A DNA stretch of 64,000 bases from Hippasteria phrygiana (taxonomy: Eukaryota; Echinodermata; Asteroidea; Valvatida; Goniasteridae): positions 620,001-684,000 of the forward strand of contig JAZGUH010000157.1 of NCBI GenBank assembly GCA_037893225.1. Reading direction: 5' to 3'. A program made the position numbers and the translations under genes. The notes beneath the pieces are model-generated. The model saw nothing but the letters and a program-made list of their open reading frames with translations. It made no database searches and was not told where the DNA came from. Of this stretch, positions 48,701 to 60,700 are shown piece by piece. Positions within the stretch are counted from its first letter, which is position 1; every line of letters begins with the position of its first letter.

Positions 48701-51700
48701 AAATAAGGTAACGCAGTTCTCAATTCTTAAAATCTTAATTAGTTAGTCATGCAAAGTGTCTTTTCTTTTCATTATCGTACGACAGAGGTAACGCACTTTG
48801 TTACGTAACTCTTTATGAAGCCGTTCTTTTAAGTTGTCTATTCAACTCCACTCTCGGTCAAGCAACCTCACCTCACTCTCGCACACATTCGCACTCCGTG
48901 CAATATGAATCCGTGCAACTCCGACAATTCAAACCAGGAGATGGCAACTCGATCCATCGACAGATAAGTCGGATCAACTTTCAAGAAGCAGCGGACTTCA
49001 GCCGATAACCCTCCTGAAGGAGGACCAGTTGTAACAAGGACCAGTTGTACCACTCCAAGTACGCTCTGCCCAAATCGATTCCGCCTTGGCTTTGTTAGAC
49101 GCCAGAGATGCCAACGCAACCAGAGATGCCCTCAATCAAGCCAGCAAAGATATCTAACAATGCCGACCATTCATCCCAAAGCTAGGCCACACTGAAAGAA
49201 TACATCGCAGGTGATTTGGCTGACGACTTGGATGATGAAAAACGGCTCCGGAAAGCAGAAAAATTGTGATTCTTATAAACACCAAGTTGCAATTGTCTAT
49301 TCAACTTCACTCTTGGTCAAGCAACCTCGATCACCTCACTCCACCCCTTCCACCCCCTTGGATACTGGTTGTTTTGCAGTGTCATTTGGAGCAAGGGTGC
49401 GCAACCTTTGTCTAACACTCGGGTCGCATCCACGATTCCTCCCACGCTGGGGGTTTTACGTGGCCACTGTCACTGTTGGTCACCGAACTGACTCTGCCCT
49501 AATCCGTTGCCTTCGTGCCACACAAAGTTCTTAGTGCTGTGGTTTTTAGTAGAACAATTTGTCATGCAATCTATTCATTCTCAGGATTTCCAGCTGCTTT
49601 GGTGTTTTGTTTAGAGTTTATTGTTGACCCAGAACCACAGCTACTAGCTAGACATCAAATGCCCTCACTACTCCTCTCGGCCACTAATATAGGCCATTTC
49701 CACCACCAAAGCCTATAAAGTTCGGTCTAGCAACATTTGGGAAGTCTGCAAGATGGCGCGTCAAGGCTAAAGATGTTCTCTAGCCGATATTCCACGTTAT
49801 TTATAAAATACACATTGATTTGTAAATTACTATTTAAACTCTATCACATGTTCTTTTGTCTCGACATTATCAATACATCTATATTGGCTACAAATTTAAC
49901 CTTGCATGACATTGTTCAGATCCTTACAAATTGTATCGCCAAGATTCTGACATTCACCTGATGACGGTAAAATATCTATAACTGAACTTTGATAAAATAC
50001 AACTGTTCAAAGTTTACCTGTAGGCAACCACAACTGTAACAAAATATAATTTTGCAATTCGAAGAGCAACTATATGCTCATGTTGATTTGGAAGTACGAA
50101 ATATAGTGAGGTGGGTGGCTCTTCCTACCAATTGTTAAAATTGTGCTCTTTATTGTCTCTCACAAATTTCTTTCGGAAGAATGGAGAAAGAAAGGGTTGG
50201 TTTTTGTTAGGTAATTTGAGTATAATAACAGTACAAAATCATTCTTTCACATTAACCCATCAACGATGTTTCGGTTAGCAATGGATTCCAAGCGTACGTT
50301 CAGACACCGTGTTAGTTAAAACCCATGTGGTTCAACGGCAATCGACATTTGGGAGTGGGAAATTCCGAGTAATGTTCTCAAAATTTGCCAGGTCCAAGTG
50401 CCGAAGTTCCCAAGACAAATTTGCTTGAGTGATTTAATCGCCTTGTACTGGTGGCTTAAACTGGCATGCATATAAGGGGAATAAATCTAAAATCCGGTCT
50501 TGAACCAAGACGACATTTAGTGGCACTTATAAAAACCAAAAGCTAAATCAACAAATCAAACATAAATGTAGAGAAAAGCACTACGTACCATTCGGTGCTG
50601 AATAGTAAGCATTATGGCTTTTTCCTGATGTTTCTCCAGCATGGAGATTCCCATGCCAAGGTCCTCAGCATCTGCTGCTGTGATGATAGGTCTGCAAACC
50701 AATCAAAAACCATTTCAACTTGAAATCTACCTACCTCACTATCCTTAACAATTGCAAATGATGGGTCCTTTTGTTCTATGATTCGCAGATTTGAAGACAC
50801 TACTGTTTTAGAAATGTATACAGTGACCTACATGTGTATACCCCTTCTAGACATTAACTTTGGAAGTCATATTACAAGACTGTATTCTACACCGTCGGGA
50901 TTGTGTGCAAAATGTATAAAGTTTGGGAACACACAGAAATTTGACTCTCAAAATGCTGATGCACTTGCCAATTTGTAGGTAGTGATGTAATTTGCAGTGT
51001 CAATTGACAGCCCATCATTGTTTTCGAGTTCTTAGACTTTGCCTACGTGTGGCACATACAATAGCATGTAACAGCGCAATACATACACAAGTGCTTGTAA
51101 AGCATTTGCTGCCCATACCAAGCGAAATGGACAATGTGTTTGTGCAGTCAAGCATAACATACACAATAATCCAACAATGGATTGAAACTGCACAAATAGT
51201 GGCTATTGGCGTCATCTGGCCTGGTTGCACTGGGTTTTTTTGCGCCATTTGGCGTTTTGCATATGCAAGGGGTTAAAGATGATGTTGATTGCTGAGAGAA
51301 GTTTTCGTCGGTTTTCATAAAACATGAAATAACAAAAAAGTGACTTTTGAGAGCTATATTTATCAAGAAACCTCTAGCGAAGCATAGCTGCTGATACCAT
51401 TTGTCTAAAAGTCGTCACTGTGGGAAGCAAACAATTCTGACTTTCTAATACGAACTCCTCTTTTGTCTAGACACAAAATGGAATTCGTCCTACGACGTCA
51501 AAATTGTTTGCTGGCTAGAGGGGACTTGATAAAACTGCTCTTAAAGTTACTTTTTTGTTATTTCATGGCAGAAATAATTGGCAGTTATATTTTAAAATAT
51601 GCAATCTACATAAATAAAAAAAAAGACGCAGACTTCTCTCGGCAATCAACATCATCTATATTAAACCCGAGGCCACACGCTACCCACTCCCCAGATACAA

Positions 51701-54700
51701 TGGGCTACTTTTTAGACCAGCCCAAAAAGTGAGTAATAAAAGTGTGAAAGTGCCTACTCCCAACCATTTAATCACTGTTAATGTAAAATTATTTCAAATC
51801 TCATTCCCTTACACTATGACTGATGAATGCCAATTGGTCAACAGACAGGACTTAAAATTGAAAATATTTATCATAAAATTGATACTCAAAGAATGTTTGA
51901 AATGTTTAGATTTTGGGGAGAGGTTTGGCATTGTCAACTGCACAAATAAGCTAACACAACTGCATAAATAGGCTCGAATTTAAAACCTCTTTTTCAGTTG
52001 GTCTATCGGTCTGAAAATTGGGATAATTTCTTTGGTATCTAAAAGAAGATTTATGAAGTGGCTTTTAGCCATTATACGCTATTGCCAAGTTGTCCACTTG
52101 CAAATGGTGATAGGTCAGTAATCTATAGAAAACACCAACCTGAGTTGCTTGTGATCGCCGATGAGCACAATCTGGCTAGGACTGGTTGCAACCAGGGGGA
52201 TCAGCGTCTCTGGCTCACTGCACATTCCTGCCTCATCTATGATGCACTGTTCCACACTAACTTTGCCTGCTAAACGCCTGCTTCCTGCGGCATTGCACGT
52301 ACACAAGATGATCTGATGCTTCCTCAGCTCTTCCTCCTGAAGGTAACAAAACACAGGACAAAATGCAACCGTTAAAATATCTGTATGGAGAAATAACAAA
52401 CTCAAAAAAAGACAAGCTGATAGTTATGAGAATAACTAGAGGTATATAGACTAATCCGGCGACCAAACTTAGAAGCATTTACTGCGGCGGCACCACGCTC
52501 GCGTGCATATTTTACGCACTTGCTCGATGCAGCTTCGACCAACAGGGTGTTTACACCTTGCCAAAATGCGCACGCGAGCAACCTGCACGCGAGCATGGCA
52601 CCAGAGCAAAAATGGCTTCTAATTTTGTTTGGCGAATTCCTGTATACTTGACATTTCAGTTTGCTCTGATGGTCATCGGCATTCTGAAGGCGATCATGTA
52701 GCATACAGACCAAAACATTGAGTCAACTTTGGTTTGTCTATAAACCACAATTGACAAAACAAGTCAGTCAAGCATGTCAGACTTTCGTCAGACCATAGTC
52801 GTGGCTACGATTGGTCAATGTAGTGCGCCCTCACAATTTCTCTCCATTAACACAATCCACCATGTGAAGCCTTCGCATAGATAAATAACAGATCATCTAG
52901 GTCATTCACATTTCCCCCCCCCCTCAAAAAAAATAAAAAATAAAAAATAAATTAATAAATAATAATAAAAAAAAAACTGGGGCATGTCTTGAACCTCTGA
53001 ACAGAGATGTTAGAAAAGAGATGTTAGAAAGGTCCTAAAATTGCAATTTGTTGAATGAAGGTTGCGTTTTACTGATTGCAGAATTGGAAGTTTATTGAAT
53101 CAGACTAAATTGAAATTGATTGATTATAGAATCTGAACTGATTGTTGATAAAACCAGATGCATTGAACTGTGAAATTTTACTGACTATAGAAGCAGTAAT
53201 TTATTATTTATTTTGTGGCTGCAGAGCTCACAATTCCGAAATTTAATGTTCCAGAGAAATTGGTGAATTTCAAAGTACCTTCCATCAAAGTTTTGAATTT
53301 AACAGTTCTATTTTGGATTTTAGATTCAACTAAGAGTGCTGACTGAATTTTGTGCTTTAATTAATCAAAATATAGCATGCTCCAGAATTCTTAATGATTT
53401 TGTAAATATTGCATATATTGAGTTTTGTGAATATATTACTTGTAGGGCTGTCCTGAATATAGCGAATATTTGAATATTCGATCATCAACCGAATATTCAA
53501 ATAGCTTTTTGCTGGTTTGAATATTCAAAGAAATATATATGCACGTACAGAGACGACTCTGATGCTATTTTAATAGAAAAGTTACGGCGCTCAGCAGTGT
53601 CAAATGCCGCATTTTTTGTGGACAGAGGTTTATTGTTCCCGAGCGTAAAAGCCTTGACACTTCTGCTAATTATTGCAAAAACTCCGACTGGAGTTTGGTT
53701 TCTTGTTATCAGAACGTTATATGTACTCGTAATGATCTTGATACAATGCAAAAAATGTCCATCGGGTGGTCTCTAATATCGAACGCCGCATGTAAAACAC
53801 CGGCGTACTTTGCGTGCAACTTTTTACCGGCGCGGCATGCAGTTGCAGCAGATGCCTGAAAGACTTGATCGGCGAGTATCAAATATTCGGTCAAGCCCAG
53901 TCTCAAATAATCGAATACTAAATTATTCGAAAATGAACAGCCCTAATTACTTGTGAGATGATTTCCTTGTTTCTTGTTGTTGATTCTTTCTGTCTTCTTG
54001 TTATCTTTTTGACCGATTACATCACGTAAAATTGGGTTAAACAATAATGACAACTTGAAAGCATCTGTAAATGGAAAAATTTGAACTCACTAGGGCTGTC
54101 CCGAATATACCGAATATACCGAATAGTTTTTTGCCGGTTCGAATATTCGAAAAAATATATATATGCACGTACAGATACGAATTTGATGCTATTTTAATAG
54201 AAAAGTTATGGCTCTTAGCAGTGTCAAATGCCACATTTTTTGTGGACAGTTTTATTGTTCCCAACCATAAAACCCTTGACACTTCTAAAATAATTATTGC
54301 AAAAAAGTCAGGCTGGAGTTTGGTTTCTTGTTATCAGAACGTTATACGTACTCTTAATGATCTTGATAAAAAGCAAAAAAATGTCTATCAGGTGCTCTCT
54401 AATATCAATCGCAACCTGTAAAACACCAACAGCTGAAAGACTTGATCGGCGAGTATCGAATATTCAGTTAAGCCCAGTCTCGAATAATCAAATACTAAAT
54501 TATTCGAAAATGAACAGCCCTAGAACTCACAAGGTTGTCAAAGTATAAAAAGAACCCTTCCCCATAAACAAAATAAATTTAAAAAGTAAATTAAGAAAAA
54601 CAAACAATAAAAACCATGAAGAAACACTCACCACAGCTTCGTCAATTTTGTTTTTGTAATCCCGGATAGTATCGATGGAGGGCTTGTAAGTGGGATCTTT

Positions 54701-57700
54701 GAAGATAGAATCATACTTTTTGATGTTCTCACTGTGGCTGTTGGAGGGTTTTCGGATCAGGTGATGCAATGCGATGTCATCCAGTCGAGGATTTATCTTA
54801 TTCTCTTGGCCCCCTCTGGTTTTACAAGCTGCGGTGGGATCCCCCGGAATCGGAAACTCTTGGTACTCAAGTGTCTCACTGTAGACACGGACCGCCTTCA
54901 CATCACACCGCTTGAGATAGCCTTTATAAAAACAGCAACATTTACCAAAATCAATATTGTACAATATCCTAGGCTGCAGATGAACATATATATACCACCG
55001 CTGAAATGAATAAATACAGGAAAATACAGTGACTGCATAATAATGGTAAAGTGACTTGGTGTTAAGTCTTGTGTCACTACATTCTAGTTTACATCATCTC
55101 TGATTCAGGGTCCAAACAAGTCACTTGTACAACTAAGTTAAAACAAATGAAAAAAAAAACAATATCTAACTGGCTGAAAATTTTGTGAAATATTTTCACA
55201 AGTTTTCTTATAATACTCATTTTGTGTGTAGTTGGTCAGTTTTATCCATTATAAATATAAACCTATAGCAAGGAAATAGATGGGTCGAATGGATGGAAAT
55301 TTTCCCCTTGTTTTTTCCCCAAAAGTTTTTCTTTTTTTTGCGGATTTTTCGCCCATCCCGTAAATCAGCAATATAGACTTATAGTGGAAAGCTGAAAACC
55401 TAACTGTATAGATGGAATAGATTTTCTGTTTAAATATTCTTGCATTAATTTTGTGTAAATATTTATTTATTGAATGTATTCATTTTAATTACAAATGTAT
55501 GCAGGGCCTCAATTAATGGAAACAGTTTTATACTGTTTGGGCACACCTTAGGTATAAAAGAAATGTAATAAAAAACAAAATGAATCAAATGAATGAAATA
55601 TTACTCAAGTTATAATTGCAGATTAACTATATTTATACAAAATTATTATATTGTAGGAATACTACAGTATTCCTACAAATATGATAATTTTGTATAGTCA
55701 ATCTGCAATTATAACTTGAGTAATATTTTACGATATTACACTTTTGAAAGCGTAACTTTTGTGCAGAAAATTATCCCTTTTAATCAAAGTTTATGCCACT
55801 TTTACTGAAATGAAGTGTTTTTGCTAAACACCACACTGTTGCATTACAATTATCTACAGCTTCTACTATTAAATGTACAAAATGGTGCAACATCACTAAC
55901 CCTCCCCTGCCTTTCAAATAATATCTAGAGGGAAAAACATTTAAGAAAAATATTTGAAAAGATTCTTGCTTCACTTTATCTGAAGTTATTGCATCGCTAG
56001 TCAAGGTTGTTTTTTGCAGAACAGGAACATTTACTCACCAGCAACAACATTCACCGACTCATTAGAGGGTCCACAGTAGAGAACATGAGGGGTTTTACCA
56101 GTGGCTCGTAAGGACTTATTCCTCTCCACAAAGATGCTGGCCAACAAGGCACCCACGATGGTCTTCCCAGTGCCTTGCATGTGAAATGATAAATAAAAAT
56201 TATGACATTTCTTTAAGGAATTATTTCTATTTTAAGTATTGAGTTGAACTTGTTTTCACACATATAACAATGATATGAGCATGATCTGGTGCTTGTATTC
56301 ATCTTACTGTAATTCCAGGAATCTCTGTGTGTTCATGTACATGTATTCCTGTGGGGCAGAAAACACAATAGAACAATCAGCCCCACAGCGGAATCTTTAG
56401 AAATCTATCTTCCCCAGAGGAGAAACTCCATAGCGTTACGAATTTCAATAGGAACAAAGGAAAACAAAAGGTGCATAAAGGTCTTCCCCATATAAAGTAT
56501 AGGTGTGTACGGCTGAACGTGTTGGGGTATTCAAACCGCGGACGAAAAATTCCTGAGAACAAAAGAGAACAATATCATCAGCGATTCCCAGCGAACGTCC
56601 GCGATTGAGATCGTGTACAAAAATACCTATTGGAGCCTTCCGAAAAAGTTAGAGTACAAACAAAAGAGGGAACAATAGGACGTCGCGTTTGACAGTGGAT
56701 ATGAGTTTGTGTGGGTGTGAGTTTGTATAGCTATTCAAACTGTGGACCTTTAACACAGAGGACAATAGGGTCCACGATTGAGTCAAGGTACACGATTGAA
56801 AATCGTGTACAAAACATATCGGAGGCCTTCCGAAAAAGTAAAAGTATAAACAAAAGAGGGACAATAGGAGGTCCGCGATTGCCGGTGTTTACACACTTGA
56901 GTGAGTTTGTATATGCCGACAATCGTGGACCTTGGACAAAAGAATTCGGGCGTAGACAAAGGGGTCCACGTTTGACCTAACGTCCACGATTGAAAATCGT
57001 GTACAAAACCAATGGGAGGCCTTCCGAAAAAGAGTATAAACAAAAGAGGAACAATGGGAGGTCCACGATTGCACCCGTTTACATGACTGTGTGTGTTTGT
57101 GTGTGTGTCTGTCTGTCCGTAATTCGATTATCTCCAGAACCGGGCACTGTTTGAAGTTGAAAATCGGCAGGTGTATTGCTCAGGACCCAAGAATGTGCAA
57201 TGTCAAGTTTGAATATTTTTTGCAAGTGTTCATATAGTTTTTTGGATAGCCTTTTGACACAGGGATTTAATTCCTTTTAGATGATCGCTAGGCCTCTATT
57301 TTGTAATTCCTCACCTCTATATGCATTGTTTTTTCTGTATTTATGATATCTCTTATATTGCCTAAAAACAAATGAATAAAAGAAGGAACAAAACGAATAT
57401 GTGCACAAGGGGTGCAGTAGCGTATCCAGATTTTTGTTCCAGGGAGGGCAAATAATGTCTAAAACTGTCTTAAAAACACTTTCTTTTTTGGGTTTTTTTT
57501 ATGACTGGTTAAACCACTGCAAGAGTGGGAAAACAATTTGTAGACACCAACGAGATTTGAAATCCTAAGATTCTTCTTTTGATAATTGGCACTAACCTGG
57601 GGGTCCCTGAATGACAGTAAACTGTTGTTGGAGAGCGCTTGCAATTGCTATCCGTTGAGATTCATTCGGCTGGTAACCAAATGGGCTTCTCATGTTCATT

Positions 57701-60700
57701 GGAAATCCACCCATGCACTGTAGATCTGTTGAGTAAAACAAAGTGACACATTCCATATTTCTGGCCAACAAGGGGATTAAAGCTCTGTACGATTTTTTTT
57801 AATTCTGAAATTGTTGAATATTATTTTACTGACGTGATTATGACTGACATGTCTGATAACTGTAATTGGCCTATTAATACAAAAATGTTCTTGAATAAAC
57901 GATGCCATTTGTTTTACCCGACATAGACAGCATAAAGATGGCATTTTGTGAACTTTCAAGTACTGCATACGGGAACTCTTAACCCTAACAGCCCAAGGCT
58001 TTTTACTAGAATCCTTCCCTAACCACACAAACTCCAACACTGTACTGTGTAGTAAACCAATGGCACATTCTTTGTACTTAGACAAAATCAGGGCATCAAG
58101 TCCCATGCAAAGTGATGGTGCCAAGGCAGTACCTAATCACACAAAATTCAACACAAATGGGGTGTTTGATTTTGGCAGGTTAGGGATGGTTAGGGTTAAA
58201 GGCACATATTGCCATGAATCCCCCAAATTTAATCTTGTTGGTTAGTTACCTAACCTATTTCCAAGGTCCGAGTGTAAACATTCTACCATAATGTGTAATA
58301 TTATTGGAGAAATGAGGAAAATACTGAAGCATAGACATCTGGACATTCAGACTGGCACCACACATGGTGCAGGCTGTACACTAAGTGCCAAGCTCTGGGG
58401 CACCACTCTGAATACCAACAGCCCAAATATTCCAAACCAAACTGGCATCCCCCAAAATTATGATCCAACAATGCTCTCTTAATGTAAGAGTGAAAAAATC
58501 ACTCTCCAAAAAAGTGAATCCCTTCTCAAACCACTTGAAAAGAGTGAAATTTCCACTCGAAAAGAGTGAAATTTCCACTCGAAAAGAGTGAAATTTCCTC
58601 TCTTTTGAGGAGCCATATAAGGGACAACTCTTTTTCGAGTTGTCCCTTATGAGCCTCCTCGAAAGAGTGGAAATTTCACTCTTTTCGAGTGGTTTGAGAA
58701 GGGATTCACTCTTTTTGAGAGTTTTTCACTCTTTTTACATTAAGAGAGTAGCAATTTTAAGACGACTGCTTTTTGCAGCCCAATTGGATGCCTCAGGAAT
58801 GTGTCCTTTTTATGCTATGAATTTCACACCGCCTATGTATAAAGTGTCCCCTTTATATTTCTATGGTTGTCATATTTTTTGACCTTGAAATAAAAATAAA
58901 CTACCTGTTGAGGGTACATAAGGCTAAATAACATGATACAAAGTGTTGAATGTATGGCGGTCTTGTTCTGAATTTTTGCAACTTCTGACAAAAGTTAGAG
59001 ATGAACAAAGTATACATTTTCTTTGGCAACTTGAAATACAAATTTGCACAAGTGAATTATGCGAGTTAACACTCCTGTTTGCTATAAATATGTTTCCCGT
59101 GCTGGAGCAAACTTTCTATGCATGATTTTTAAATAAATAAAAACAAAAAATAAAACGGCCCAAACGTGGCAACTCAAAAAATTGGAAAGATTACTTTTTT
59201 TTGTGGAAAGAAATTCCATACAGGGTCGACAGCATCAAAAGAGTTTTTCTTTCTTCGGTCGGGAGCCAAAAATGGGGTTGGTTGGAAATGAGAAACAAAG
59301 AAATAAAAAGGGACGCCCTTACCTTCTACAAGTGTTGTCTTCAAAAGGCAAATGTCTTGAATTAGTGGGGTTGCCTTGTCCAAATTTCGCACAGCATTCT
59401 CAAGTCGCCTGCATCAAAAGTAGAATAATTTACAGTAAACTGGGAACTGATTTTGAACTACTAAAACATTACCAGCTACAAATATGTGCAATCAGTTTTA
59501 TACTACAGGTGGATTTCTGTAAAGCACATTTTCCAATAAATTTCATTTAATGTCAGAGGAAGAATATCAAAATACAAAAGACGACATTACTGATATGCCT
59601 TCTCCATATTTCACACATCATGTGCACTGAAAATATGAATTGTGCAGAGTAAATAAACAGCAATTTTAAGTGCCCTTTCACAATTATCACCCAATGTGTT
59701 GGTGCATGGCATGGAATCAAGGACCTAATTTTGAAAGATGGGGGCTACTGCTCTAAACCAAATTCTGAATATATATATGCAGTCAAACAACTCATTATGC
59801 CAGACATTACTAAATTTTATATCGGACATGATTCAATTTGTAAAGATTACAAACTGCAAGGCTACACACTTACCGATCTTGCTCTAGTTTAGGGATCACG
59901 TCCACTGCACAAGGAAAATCCTCACCAGAATGCATCAGGATCTTCGGAAATGGTGAGCTCAGCTTTTTCACTTTAAAGTGGACAATCTGATTTCCTTTGT
60001 AGCGAGTCACATCAGTCACTGCTGCATGGGCGACAAATGCCATGTTATGAATGCTACTGTTTGAAACACTCCTTGACTTACAAGTCAGCAGCCTCAGAGC
60101 TGACTGTGTTTCATCAGGCACAGGCAGGTTTTTGTACTGGATGCACAGGTAGTCCAGATTAACATCAGGGTCCTTGCTCACTTCATCATCATCCGATTCA
60201 TCCATACTATATGACTTGCTGGGGTGGTTGAACTTTATGTGCCGGTCTTCACAGAAGGCAGCTGTGAGACTGAACGTACCAATCTTGGCTTTTCCATCAT
60301 CGGTCCAATTGATTTTGATCCCTTGAATGTGGATGCTTTCATTGCTGTGGACTGCGTTGTGAATGCTCATCATTTCTAAGATAGGCAAGTAGATGTCTTT
60401 GTATGCCTGTATATTTTTACATTTAACTACCCGTTTTGAGGCCACCATGTTGAAACTCTCGGCTGGTTTTGCCCGATGCTCTACACAGAAATCTAGTTTT
60501 GGAGTCAGACTGACAAGCTGCATACTGGGTGTGATCAGTCCCTTGACCATGGACGCGCAGAGATGGACTTGCAGGACATCACTCTGCTCGAAGTCACGTG
60601 AGAATTCAGCAAAGATGGAGTGCCTTCCCTCAGAATCCACTGTCTCTGATATTTCTGTGACTGGACGGGAAGCTTCTCCTACATGGTGTCTGTCTCTCTC

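Noticed and set aside
54071..54548. Plus-strand ORFs of 116 and 83 aa
   Set aside because: They cross a hAT-like MITE and its borders; related frames in the other copies differ and show no domain.
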